Below, one piece after another: positions 39,601-50,477 of a stretch of DNA of 64,000 nt. The notes beneath the pieces were generated by a model that was not told the origin of the DNA, did no database searches, and saw nothing but the letters and a program-made list of their open reading frames with translations. The position numbers and the translations under genes are program-made. Numbering within the stretch: position 1 is the stretch's first letter; the number at the start of each line of letters is the position of its first letter. Source of the DNA: Patiria pectinifera (lineage: Eukaryota > Echinodermata > Asteroidea > Valvatida > Asterinidae). The stretch covers positions 14,718,699 to 14,782,698 of the forward strand of contig CM057133.1 of the NCBI GenBank assembly GCA_029964075.1, in the 5' to 3' direction.

Positions 39601-40870
39601 CTGTATCAACTGCATGTGCCAAGTAATTTTTCAAAATATTTTACATTTGTGTGACGATGGGCTCTATCCAAACAAAAAGGATACGTAAAATCCTCGCATT
39701 TGCAGTGTAAAAAAAAATAAAACAAGTAAAAAGAAACCAAATCAAAAATCAAATAAAAAAATTAACAAAAACTCTGAATTGTGATTTCTGAATGTATTCA
39801 GTGATTGTACTTTTGTCTCGATTCAGATGCCGTCAACAAGAGGAGCTGCAACATCTGAGGGCAACCAATACTGAACTGACTGCCGACCTCCCCTGCAATA
39901 TCAGGTGAAATGTTACCCACTTTCTCTTGAGCAGATAATAGAAACCCCTACAGAAAAATATTTGAAATTTATTTTTCACATCAGGCTTCCAGTGGTAAAA
40001 ATAAATCAGCGTATTGTATGATTTCGTAAAAAGTACCTGGATAACCACAATATGTCAGTAAAAGTACCTAGATGAGGACAATGATGTTTTTGATATTGTC
40101 TTTATTGGGCATTTTAACAAATTTTGCTGGTTACCGCACAATCAAGAGCGTGGAAACTCACAGTTGTCAACCAGTCAACAGAGCGTAGCACGCAGTAGCG
40201 TCGCATGCAGACGCAGCGCATATCAGGGTATACACCCACTGTTGTCAGCAACCACATTGGCAGCTTGGAGCGGCGCGAAATTTGCTTCAGTAAGCGGAGA
40301 ATATTCGACGAAAATTGAGAAGTAAAGACTGTGTCCTGAAATTTATTTCTTGCGGATCAAATCAGACCCATATATATAATAATATTGATATTGGATGTCT
40401 TTTTTTGTGAGATACAAGAATATATTGCACTCACTAGTCTTCAACTCGTGCAATATTGTTACAGCGTGTGCAGTATACTCTTGTATCCCCTCAAAGCCAT
40501 CCAATATTATGTGATAAATTGTATTTAAATAGAGATCTGCAAGTTGAGATTGTTGGTTTTTTGTTTTCTGGCATTTTCAGTAGGTTTCACTCATTTCGGT
40601 CACCTGCTCTAGCTTTGTTGATGTATTTTTCGCAAAGAACCATGGCACTTCATAATCAACTTTACTCTGAATGTTATATCCAGCAAACTTTCAGCAAGCA
40701 CCCGTGCAGACAGCGACCGGATTCACGACCAAAATCAGTTACATCATGGACAACAAGCAGCATGCCGTGCACGCATGCAGGACTGGACAAGTTTCAACAC
40801 TGGGGGCGGTCTTTGCCCAGAGACTTGTCGGGGCTGTAGCCATTGCCGTCAGCATCACAAACGATGTTAA
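24675..40870 (+). CDS. Large coiled-coil protein, family not recognised
   Basis: Eighteen exons: 24675-24919, 25639-25763, 26086-26217, 26928-27126, 28338-28636, 29134-30248, 31127-31294, 32222-32280, 32598-32689, 33238-33332, 34210-34506, 35142-35292, 36071-36344, 36788-37043, 37521-37724, 39246-39334, 39827-39904, 40684-40870. All introns are GT-AG, phases close, and the product is 1354 aa. Residues 1-700 are mostly acidic, Ser-rich and probably disordered, with a Lys-rich stretch (KKKTKKKKK) near 285 that could be a nuclear or microtubule-binding signal. A more structured patch (EFGYILKMLEKEG, AVSYLYWSRHDAQDLL) lies at about 708-760. Residues about 920-1290 are heptad-rich coiled coil (LRLQLDRKQKELEQAK). 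The tail ends in a Cys/His cluster, CPETCRGCSHCRQHHKRC. A centrosomal, cytoskeletal or adaptor scaffold is possible, but I assign no function. The last exon is the least certain. Confidence 0.8.
26400..26830. repeat. Homopolymer-rich segment with a duplicated 60-bp block
   Basis: A G-run near 26407 and a C-run of more than 20 near 26484 sit about 75 bp apart in inverse orientation. Downstream, TATTGATTTTCGAAGGCCAG occurs at about 26680 and 26732, each following a C-run. All lie in one intron of the coiled-coil gene. Confidence 0.6.
27054..27076 (+). promoter_or_regulatory. AGGTCA direct repeats inside a coding exon
   Basis: AGGTCA, one spacer base, AGGTCA (a perfect DR1 nuclear-receptor-type motif) and a further AGGTCA at 27071-27076. 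The bases encode part of EVKGHRRS in the coiled-coil protein, so the match may be incidental. Confidence 0.2.
30597..30990. mobile_element. MITE family F, diverged copy
   Basis: The ends GGCATATAGGATCATTT and AAATGATCCTATAAAG are inverse of each other. The interior shares CTAACCTGTTGAAGTTTC and GACAGCTAACCAGA-type blocks with the better copies at 21139-21691 and 37785-38328. It lies in an intron of the coiled-coil gene. Confidence 0.6.
31510..31855. mobile_element. Possible short inverted-repeat element with G-rich/C-rich ends
   Basis: GTGGTGCACCCAGGAGGGGG near the left and CCCCCCAAGCAAATCCTG near the right are roughly inverse. The interior is AT-rich with C-run/A-run junctions. It lies in an intron of the coiled-coil gene. 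Confidence 0.35.
33645..33703. repeat. Two-copy tandem repeat, period about 29 bp
   Basis: ACTATGGTTAGCCATAATTC occurs twice in a row; each copy carries the palindrome ATGGTTAGCCAT. Intronic. Confidence 0.7.
35412..36005. repeat. 22-bp minisatellite in an intron of the coiled-coil gene
   Basis: About 27 units of a 22-bp repeat containing CAGTGCCCAAATTGTGCCGT, degenerate at both ends and most uniform at 35520-35950. Variants occur at the bases after AAATT (GTGCC, GCGCC, ACGCC, GCACC). As 22 is not a multiple of three and the unit has no stop on the plus strand, long stretches are open in all three plus frames with a 22-residue periodic translation. The array ends about 65 bases before the acceptor at 36070. 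Confidence 0.95.
37785..38328. mobile_element. MITE family F, copy 2 (opposite orientation)
   Basis: Reverse-oriented relative of 21139-21691, with ends TTAAGGTATAGTCCATCATT and AATGATGGACTCAAGCTTTAA. The central hairpin ACGGTGCGTCTTAAGAAGCACCGT is retained. Intronic in the coiled-coil gene. Confidence 0.85.
40385..40515. mobile_element. Foldback element family A, copy 2
   Basis: Shares GATACAAGAATATATTGCAC and TCTTGTATCCC with the copy at 20905-21045, plus outer ATTGGATG and CATCCAATATTA arms. Its inner stem has more mismatches. It lies about 170 bases before the last exon of the coiled-coil gene. Confidence 0.75.
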
Positions 40871-41562
40871 CTGCTCACTTCACTTCTTTCCAAAACATTT
40901 GCTACAATCAGGATCACTTTATGCGTTGTGTGTGAAAAAAGTGGGTAGTTTCAAAAACAGTTTGTCTTTCTTGAGAATCATTTTGATATGAAGACTTACA
41001 GTAATTTTGTTTTCTTTTTTTTGGCATAATACACAGGCATGCAACTGGGAATTTAGAAAAAACACGAGGAAATTCCAAGTCCACAAAACCTGTCCAGTAT
41101 TTTTCAATTTGTGATGGCATTCATGGAGAGTAAAAAACAAGGAAATCTTAGGATCCGAGGAAAAGTTGCATGCGTGAATACACTTTTTTAAATTTAATAC
41201 CAAGTTATTTCGATTTGAAAAAAAATTGATCCAATATAGACTTTGTTTATTGCTGATTCAGTAGAGTTATCAATGAAATAAGCATAAAGGGGACAAAGGA
41301 TTTGAGAAGCTTTTCAAGTAAAAACTTTCATGTGATTTTTTAATCCAAAATTTAGCAAGTGTAAAACATTACAAAATCATGCGTTTTTTAAACAAATATA
41401 TCTGAATTATCAAGAATACAATTTATGATCACATCTATAATCTCCAAGAACGCGTTCAGAATGCTCATATACCATTTCAATAAATTATTACACCACCCTG
41501 AACGATTACAAAAAAAATATATCATGCACGGCAAAGTACTCAAAGATGTGATTGAATAGAAG

Positions 41563-41568
41563 AATAAA
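41563..41568 (+). promoter_or_regulatory. Candidate polyadenylation signal AATAAA
   Basis: About 690 bases after the stop of the coiled-coil gene; other AT-rich candidates exist nearby. Confidence 0.3.
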
Positions 41569-43050
41569 GTTTCAATAATCTATCTAACTACTATAAAATT
41601 TGTTTTGTTTTATATCTCATTCAATGTACTAAAACTCTCTCGTTTAGAAATTTTTATTCTACAGATAATCTGACAGGCAATTCGTCAAGCCTTGGGTGAC
41701 ATTTTACAATTGTTGATGAATGGGTGTAAGGGTGTAAAAAACAACCGGCAGTCACAAAATGGTCTTCGTTATATTACGGTTATACGTCTGTTATATTACG
41801 ATTATATATTATATGTAACGATATTGCCTTGTTAACGTGTGTGTTCAATAGAACCCTGGTTTGGCTTACTGCGGATTACAAAATTTGTTGATTACAAAAC
41901 AGGTAGATTAGACGATATTGTGAAAAGGCCTATCATTACGTATAAAGGCAATATTTGGATGAGGGAAAATGTCACAATGGGTTTTTGTCAACTTGACACA
42001 TGACCGTTCTAGACTAATGAAAGGACTGTATCCAAAACACGAGGCTGATTTGGAGTAGGTCTTCTGCACACTATTGAGAATCATTTAAATCCCTTAAAAA
42101 TAAATCAGTATCTTTATATCTACATATTACAGTAAATTGTAAACATTACAAGATGTTTTCCAATGCACCGTATTCATAACTGAAGAAAAAAAATTACATA
42201 AAGCACATTGTCAAAAAAAAAACCCATAATCTTTTCAACATCATTCAGTCAATAATATATATGTCAAAAGCATTGTACATAATTATTAATCTGTCTTACA
42301 CATACATGTACATTGTACACTACTAATCAGAAAAAGATTTCACATTTGACTGGAAAATGATAACATTCAACATTTCCTTGTTCTTTCTAAATATCTACAC
42401 ATTATTGTAATGGAAAGTTTTGTGATCATTTTTTATTACACAATTTCTGGCAACGCCCCATTGCAAATGAACCAATTCACCAAAAAAAGAAGCTATACTG
42501 AATGTAACGGTATGAGAAGCAGATTGATTTAATATATACATGTATACAAGATGGAACATTATAGTAACTGTTAACAGGGATCCTCATCCCAAAATTTGGA
42601 ATATTTACACAAAATATATCTTTTATTACATTAAGTACAAAATCCTTTCTAAAAAAAACCAAAGCTGATTTTCAACTGGAAGACATTTTATTCAAGTTAG
42701 GCAACTCTTCATTAACATTCAAACCTCACACATGTATGACTATATCTAAATCTTTTGACAAAAGATACATGTATCGGTTCTTTTCAGTTCCCATAGATGT
42801 ACCTACTATCACTGTCTGTAAGAGAATATAGCTCTTTTGAGTCTTGAGTTAATTTCAACATGAGTTTGACACGCACAAGAAGTAGTAATTCTTTTCCTGT
42901 ACTTGACTTTCTTAAAGTACTGTTTTTACCATCATTCTGTCTCGTGATAACTCTCACGACAGTAGCCTAATTCATGGAAGCACAGCAAAGATAAGCGTTA
43001 CAGCTGGGGACTACTTTTACTAAATTAGCCCAAAGAAAAATAATATACAT

Positions 43051-43303
43051 TAGGCCAAAAAAAAAAAAGTCTCCGGTTTCTGGTATAACTACGCTGCCGC
43101 GCCCCCAGCCAAATGGCGTTGAAAAAATTCAAAAGTTTTTTTCAATACAATCATGATGTTTCAAACCGCCAAACTCACTGGTTTGCTCTGCTGCAATGCT
43201 GCTTTAATTTTTTTTTGTTTTTTATTAGGGGAATGAATTATTTATGTGGCCTCTCTGCTCATATGGACTCCCATATATTTAGGGCACCATTTGCAGTCAT
43301 CAG
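43051..43303. mobile_element. MITE family C, copy 2 (partial)
   Basis: Starts with TAGGCC, an A-tract and AGTCTCCGGTTTCTGG as in the copy at 11902-12274. It continues with that copy's right-hand interior in reverse orientation (AAACTCACTGGTTT, GACTCCCATATAT, GGGCACCATTTGCAGTCATC). The opposite terminal repeat is not present. Confidence 0.7.
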
Positions 43304-43402
43304 TCTTCATTGAAATGACAATTAAAAAACAAAAAAAAAAAAAGGGAAAAAAAAAAGCACCACTTTTGTGGCTATATGTCCCTGTGGTCGATTATGTGCA
43401 AT

Positions 43403-43863
43403 TAATGGTAATATACAACATTTGCTTTTGCTGTAATTTTCAGAAATGGATGGATTTGGGGGTTAGTGTTTTATAGCAAATGTTGTTATACTGACCTGTT
43501 TAAAGTTTTGTTTTCATAGATGCTGGAAAAACCAAGAACAAAATGTTGTCTGGCTCCCTGACCCTACTTCAGGCAATATAAAGATGTTGGGTAAGGTCAG
43601 GTCACGGAACTACCTCGCTTGTATCCGTTCATGGATGTGTAACCAATTGCAATTTTTTTGAAAAAAAGTCAGGTTTTTTTAACGAAGACCATCGTTGGAA
43701 ATTGATACAAAAATTCCACTTTTCTTGAAAATGACAGCATACCAGGTGCCATGATTTCACAGAATGCTTGAGACTATTATTCACTTACACTAAGTCCAGT
43801 AAGGTATTCATAAGTGGTACTTTTGTTTTTTGATGTCTGCAAATGTTATATATTACCTTTAAA
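43403..43863. mobile_element. MITE family G, copy 1
   Basis: Ends TAATGGTAATATACAACATT and AATGTTATATATTACCTTTAA are inverse repeats. The interior GCTTTTGCTGTAATTTTCAG and GATGCTGGAAAAACC recur at 59834-60000. TTAA-type flank as in family F. Confidence 0.75.
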
Positions 43864-44145
43864 TATACAATAATTGACCGTCAACATTTCAACACCAGAA
43901 TGACTATTCCTCAGTAATTACTTTAATAATGCATTTATTTACAAACTTTCTTTTAAAATAATTGGGAGAATGATGATTTGGCAGTGTTTATTTGTCAGGT
44001 ATCAAAAGTATTTACTTTTTTCTTCAATTTTTGCAACATCCACTTACTTTTTGCAGGCTAAGTCAAATTTTTTTTCATATAAAGAAAAGAAGTTATTCTG
44101 CTAACCAGCTCTGAAGAAATGGTCCCCACGCATCAGCACTGTGAG

Positions 44146-47100
44146 TTAGAGTGCGCTTGTTGTAGGCTGGGGCTGGGGCTGGGGCTGTGCCACGTGGACG
44201 CGCAAGCTTGTGCGCTCCGTCGCATGGGCTAACAAAACGGCATTACAAATGGGACAGGTGTTGCGCAATCTCAACCACTTGGCGATGCACCTGTGAGTGA
44301 AAAAATGGACTCCTGAGTTAAAAAAAACACAGAATTTAACCAAACAAATAATCAACAGAGATTTGACTTAGTGAAAAGTAAGGACTCGTTGAATGAATTA
44401 TAATTGGGGCTTTGAGACATGGGGCTCTGTATGCAGGACACGTGTATTGACATTGGTTGTACTGGTTGTACTAGGGCTGAAACAGAATTTTGCCAGTTTG
44501 AATATTTGAAAACAAAAAAAAACTACACAAATACACACATGACTGTGATGTTATTTTCTGGTAAGCGGCACTTTATTGTCAGGTGCCACTTTTTTGATGA
44601 CGGTTACTTTTTTTGTCGACAGGGGTTCATTGTTCACATCTTTTTAGCAGGTTAAAGCCTATTCTCAGTTATAAAATACTGCAAAACACTCCAGTAACCC
44701 CCCCCCCCCATATCGATCGCTGCATGCAACTTTTAACTGGCACACTCTTCATGCAACTTTTTACCAGCGCAGTACGTAGTTGCAGCTGGCAGGAAATGCG
44801 AATATATAGTCAAACGTGGTTTCGAGTAATCAAATACTACATTATTATAAAAATGGACAGCCCTAGGTTGTGCATGAGCAACATACACTTGGCTACTTTT
44901 ATTTTGAATGAGCACCATCCGGTAATGGTGACAATCAGTTCAAGAGTCAGTCCAAAAAACAGGCAGGGACAAGACCTACCAAGCTCCCATAGGAAAACGC
45001 ACACGCAAACAAAACTTGACGTCATTACGACTTGGGGCCAGTGTTTACACTCCCCCCAATATCTCCCACATCAGGTACATATCAATCAAGTACATGAAGA
45101 ATTAACCTTAACCTAGACCGAATATTTGGGACTCTCAATACTGTGTATGAGAATCCCAAAATAATAAGGTATTGAAAACATGCAATACAAGTAAATAGAC
45201 TGGCACATGAAACAACCTGTCCAACACCGCTTCAGTACTGCATCAATCAACTGTGCCAAAAGAAATACATGGCATAAACCAGGAACTAGTCTCTATTTAC
45301 TTCACCTTTCTCCATAGTCAGCCACCAGACTAATGAAACTGAATGAAGAGGTCAGTCTTTTCAAACAGTTGGACCATGGTTGGACATGTACCAGTCTAGT
45401 CTTTAGCCTCATTTTGAAATCACTTGACTTCCCTCTCATGTGCAAAATATTGAAGAAATGTCTCCTTTAAAAATTGAATTGAGTCTGCAAACTTGGTTGG
45501 TGAAATACTGAGGACCCTTCCTTTGCCCAATGGAATTTTTGGAGAAATTTGTTGGCTAAAGAGTGAGCAAAGTTGGCCTGATGTAGTTTTGCACGTTTCA
45601 GAGCACTCCAGGCCCCAGTCTGACCTTAAAGCTAACCATAAACTGCCAATTCTGAAACAATGAGTGCTAGTCCCATTGAACAATGCCACAGTTCTATCCT
45701 GCTGCATTTGGTGACCACAGACTCTGAGGTAGTTTTGCCTTGAGATTTTTGACCAGATGGATCTTGCTACACTGGGCAGGCTTGTCATTTTGACAAGTGT
45801 TGCATGTTGCTGCATTTTACAGCAGGGCCTCCAGCCAAAATACAAGAAGGAAGTTAGCGTTAATGGAAATTCAGGTAAGAGAAGTGATACTTACACAACG
45901 TGGAAGACATGCCCGCAGGAGCACTGACCTATCTTGGTGCCTTCCTCAAAGTCCTCCAGACAGACTGAGCACATCTTGATACGCAAGAGAAAAACAACCA
46001 AATATTCATGTCAAATTATGTAACCTGTTGACTTGGACAAATCTAGTGTCTGGTCACCCAGAAAAGTTTTATTGTTCCAAATTTGTACTAGTCATAAAAC
46101 AATGTTTTTTTTCTTCCAGCAGAACATCAACTTCTAAAGTCCCAGTTTGGACTCTTTGGCTTTGTTTTGACACAGAGCCAAGAATTACTTATTTTTAAAA
46201 TTCTTTCTGATTATTTGGCAATTGGCCAGGATATCCCATAAAATCTGGGCGGAAGATATATGGCAGGAAATTATAGTTTTAGATTTTTTTGGGGGTGTGG
46301 TATGGAATCTTACTTATTCGCACGTACTTAAATAAGTCAAAACTACTTTATGAAAACATTCCTGGTAAGTTGCGATTAGAGTACAACAAAATTAAACAAA
46401 AGCTTACGTCAAACTTGGCTCCTATCTTCTTCTTTGTGAAACTAACCTGTCAAATCAAAATAAAGGATTGCGTGTCAGCTCAGATGTTATGAAGTAACCA
46501 ACGCTTGTCAAGATTTGCAACATTACAAGCCCTAAAGTGACCTGCTACTGAACTGATCCGAGTCAATGTAATTTCATTGTCATTGACTCACTTGTAACTG
46601 ATTATGGTCGACTTGATAAACAATACATCTGGTTAACGTTTTAATTGCACATCAACTCATTGATATGGTTAATTAGATTAAACCTCCTTCTGTCTGAACA
46701 GCCACAGGCAGTCAAAAAAAATCAATCCTCTTCCCCTGCCATGCCTTTTTAATACACAGGCTAGTCACCAACAGTCAGATCATATTTCTTACAGGCACTG
46801 TGACTAGTCAAATTCAGTCAACCGATACAAGCAGGCAAGTGGTAGGCATAGCTGGCTTATCAATCACCGACAGACAAAGCATAGCTACTTTCTGGCCTAC
46901 TACATGTACTTAGCACACTACTTACTGTTTTAAATCCAGTCTCAACTCTTCCTGATCTTTTCAGCCTAACAGCACAAAAAGGAGACAAAAACAAAAACAA
47001 AAACGAAAAAAATGATAACTTTTTAACACTGACATTTTGGCCTCTTTGTCTGTTGCATCTAGCCCATATAAAGCTGGTATGTCATTTCCTGAGTCCAACC

Positions 47101-47640
47101 GGCCATTTTAAAAAAAAAGCTGGTGGCCATCTTGAAAGATAGCCCGGAAAATGGGTCGGCGGCCATTTGGGGAGGGGGGGGGGAGGGGTGAAAGGGCCTC
47201 CTCCCTTTTTTTCAAAAAGGCAGGATGCTAATCATGTTGCTTCTTTTATTTGGCCTTATTTGGACCTTACAGGCAGATTCTACTCTTAGTGTCCTCAAAT
47301 TACCAATGCAACGATGTGTGAACATATGATCACTATCAAAATTCTTGATTTATACTGTGGAATCAAAAGAAAGTTTTAACTGGTTCACATCCCCATAGGT
47401 TTGTGCACAAATTACCTCGTTTGTTTCATCCATACCCAAGATGCATATCAAAAAGGTTTGTTCTCTGACTCCCTTGCCCACTGTACAAGCGTTCAAAGTA
47501 AAATTCAGCGGAGGGCTTTTTTGGTGGAAATCTCACCTCAACAGATAGCAACAGAAGACCAGATTCAGCAGAAGGATGAGGCCGGCCACCACGAGAAAGG
47601 GCAGAACCTGTTCGAAGTTCAGTGGGATATCCTCGCTCAT
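44146..47640 (-). CDS. Membrane RING-H2 E3 ubiquitin ligase, RNF24/RNF122-like
   Basis: Five exons on the minus strand, in coding order: 47640-47537, 46965-46926, 46446-46408, 45974-45895, 44290-44146. All introns are GT-AG, phases close, and the product is 135 aa, close to RNF24/RNF122 at about 150. A hydrophobic membrane segment spans residues 12-34 (VLPFLVVAGLILLLNLVFCC) and is followed by basic RLKRSGR. The RING-H2 has all eight ligands: C63, C66, C81, H83, H86, C89, C100, C103, with CSVCLEDF and CGHVFHVVCIAKWL. The tail carries a PQ repeat (QPQPQPQP). RNF24/RNF122 are single-pass proteins of internal membranes that use the RING to recruit an E2. Two middle exons are only 40 and 39 bases. 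It converges with the coiled-coil gene. The specific orthology is inferred from the CCYLL-basic-RING layout. Confidence 0.88.
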
Positions 47641-48028
47641 TGTGGTGTTTGGCATGTGGGCAACCATTGAGATTCCGGGGGAAATCGGTGGAAAGTTTCT
47701 CAGGCTTCAGCGACAATGTGTAAGTTAGATTCCATTGGAGAGTGTGGCTTCAAAAGTATCTGCAAGTGCCACAAATTTAAAGAGGAATGTTGTTAATATA
47801 CATGTACATGACAAACTTTTTCAATAAAATACAGATAAAAAGTTTGAAAATGATATGCAAGTTTCATTTATGGCATTTGGGCCATTTTCAGATTTTGGCA
47901 TATTGGCATTTATACTTCTGTGGAATTGTCCACTCGTGCTTGTGCCTTCTACTCTAGAAACTAGAAGTTCTGAACAGCTACGCAACTTCCTAAAAATTTG
48001 AGATTTTTAAATTTGTAAACATCATAAA

Positions 48029-48252
48029 AGAAAGAATGTTGCACCCTGACCCCACTTTAACGGTTATGTACAAATTTATGGTTATGTACAAAGTACAAAG
48101 TCTATGGAGAGTCATGAAGTATTTTCCAACAAAATTGCAAATGTTTCTCAGTCCCAGATTCATGTCTTATCATAATTTTTGCAATGACTGACCTTCATCG
48201 AGATGATTTATGAAAAAAAAAAATTGGCGTCAGGTTGCAACATTTAACATAA
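48029..48252. mobile_element. MITE family D, copy 1
   Basis: Begins GAAAGAATGTTGCACCCTGA and ends GCGTCAGGTTGCAACATT, with interior GTCTATGGAGAGTCA and TTTCTCAGTCCCAGATTCATG shared with copy 2 at 48428-48657. Same orientation, about 175 bp apart. Confidence 0.8.
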
Positions 48253-48427
48253 TAATTAATAAATGATAAAATTGAACTGAACCTCAACGTGATGTTTTTT
48301 TAGCATTGCATATTCTTAGCCTTGTGATGACACTTGACAGCCCCATGGCCAGGCAGTGCCAGGGGTGCATTTGTAGGAAAGAATTACTCCTGTACGTGGA
48401 GCCTCGTACTCATAGTTCTAGGAGTAG

Positions 48428-48657
48428 GAAAGAATGTTGCAACCTGACGCTACTTCAGCGGTTGTGTACAAAGTCTATGCATGCTATGGAGAGTCAAGAA
48501 AATTTTGTATAAGTATTTCCTAACAACATTGGAAATATTTCTCAGTCCCACTCCCAGATTCATGTCTATCAAGTATCATCGTTTTTGCAATGACTAACTT
48601 TCATAATTTATTAAATTATATAAAGAAAAAAGCAGCGTCAGGTTGCAACATTCTTTC
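48428..48657. mobile_element. MITE family D, copy 2
   Basis: GGAAAGAATGTTGCAACCTG at the left is the exact inverse of the right end CAGGTTGCAACATTCTTTCC. It is about 230 bp with no coding capacity. Confidence 0.85.
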
Positions 48658-50477
48658 CCATTTGTATTTCGTAGACATGATAGATCAAGGAACAGATGGT
48701 ATTATTCACGTCCCTAAACCATTCCAACCTGTTGTGTTGGATGCCTGCTAATGTGCTATTCCGACTCCGAGTATTCGGTGTCTAATGCAGTGCGGGTCAA
48801 ATCTACCAACTGGAGCTGACCGGAGCTATGGTCGAACATCGACGACACAAACTGCGAAGTTTTCATAAACGTACAAATATCAGCCAATCCTTTGCAATAT
48901 ATACTTACGTTCGATGTAATTATTGCAATAGACGACAGCTGACAGACAACTACACGTACTGCATTATGAAGTACATGTACATGTACATATAAACTTCGAT
49001 GACTCTCATGACTTTGCTCTTTGTAACGATTGTTGTGTACGTTCCGTTTAATCAAAGATCGTTCGTAATATTACATGTATAATCCCTTCCCAGATCCCGT
49101 GTGCACTCATCAAGTTGTTGACATTGTGTACATAATTCATTCATAAACTTTACTCAGTCTACTTTAATTTATTTTTCGCATTAAACTTTTCTTCAACAAT
49201 GCAACTTTCTTAATCGTTGAATTTTAGTATCCAAAACATACATTCGTTTTTATTTTACCGTAATGGCTTGTTTATTGATAAAACAAATAATAAATGAACG
49301 AAATTCGTTCAATTTTTTTCAATTTTTTGTATAATAACAGAGTAACTAAATTTCTTTTTGTGGTGGCTACATTTAACAAAAGTACGTGACCTTTTACGTT
49401 GGCTCCTCGTTCTCAATAGACTAAAAGGTGCATATTATGTTACTATTTATTTGTATTTGTTGGGACAAACAAGGCAATTCAAGATGACAATTGATTATTA
49501 AAAATATTTTCAAATAAGTAAGGTTTAAAATAGAATTATTTTTTCTGCATCGGCCGAGAAACTTTACGATCGAATTTCTTATTTTCGGAGAGCCTGTCAA
49601 ATATTTAGTTCCAGGGATCTCTTTTAATTTGGGTGAGTCTTTCTGAAATGCCGTTTTCTTTCTGTGGATCCAGTCGATTGAAATAGTCCCCCATGGTTAC
49701 CAAAATTATGACTAAATGCTATAAGAAATATTAATGGTCATTTTAATGTGGATTATGTTGGTATTTGATGAATATAAATGGGTAAAAAGTACGTGAATAG
49801 CTGTCTGGGATCGGGTTAGGGGATCGCTTCGTACTGCTGGAAAACCAGGGTATCCCTGCCCAGGGTTCAGCTATGGCGCGCTACTGCGCGGTATGAATCT
49901 GGTCTAGTCTGGGGTCTGCGTGTAGAGTCTGGGCTAAGACTGCTGCAAGGCTGAACGTGTGGGGGAGGAGTTTATTGATATTTATGAAGGGGTGGGGATG
50001 TAGTATCCAGACGCCATTTCAAGTCTTCAGCAGTTTATAATTGTGTACAAAAAGTGGAGTCAAGAACATTTTCAAGTATTTCCTAACAAAATTGGAAATG
50101 TTTCTAATTCTAGCCTATAGGATAGGGGCCCTAATATTAATTTTTTTTTCGGTGTGTGGGGGAGGGGATAGAAGGGACATGTAGGCCTTTGTTCAAAAAA
50201 ACCCCAAAACAACCCACCCACCCAAAAAAAACTTATTAGGCCTAACAAAAACAAAACAAAACGGCATGAAATGAATGAATCAAGTTATCAAGTATCAGAA
50301 AACAAAATCATATACATGTATAGTACATGCAGTAACGATCAAAATCACATCGGACATTTCCTTTCCACTGCACTGTCTCAGTCAAGTATATCACAAGCTG
50401 CTTGATTTTTATTCCCATGTGAAATAGTGAGGCTGATGAACAAGTGAAAGGCAGCTTGCTGCCGAAGTGCCTGCAGA

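Larger units (their letters stand above)
40871..44145. other. Convergent 3' flanks of two genes
   Basis: AT-rich DNA without a recognisable gene, between the plus-strand coiled-coil gene and the minus-strand RING gene. It holds an AATAAA at 41563-41568 on the plus strand, a TTTATT near 43933 (AATAAA on the minus strand) and the two MITE copies listed separately. Confidence 0.5.
47641..50477. other. Divergent intergenic region between the RING and BTB zinc-finger genes
   Basis: No coding sequence recognised. It must hold the upstream regions of both genes. It contains a pair of family D MITEs (48029-48252, 48428-48657), a third fragment of that family near 50030-50110, a TACATGTA patch near 48970, and a G-rich/T-rich tract near 50140. 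An AG at 50474-50475 just before the BTB zinc-finger start codon could be a 3' splice site for a 5' UTR intron. Confidence 0.5.

Noticed and set aside
44291-44355. Start of the RING protein at the ATG near 44355
   Set aside because: The bases upstream of 44290 on the minus strand are a pyrimidine tract and acceptor AG; starting there would lose the first half of the RING, which is supplied by the exon at 45895-45974.
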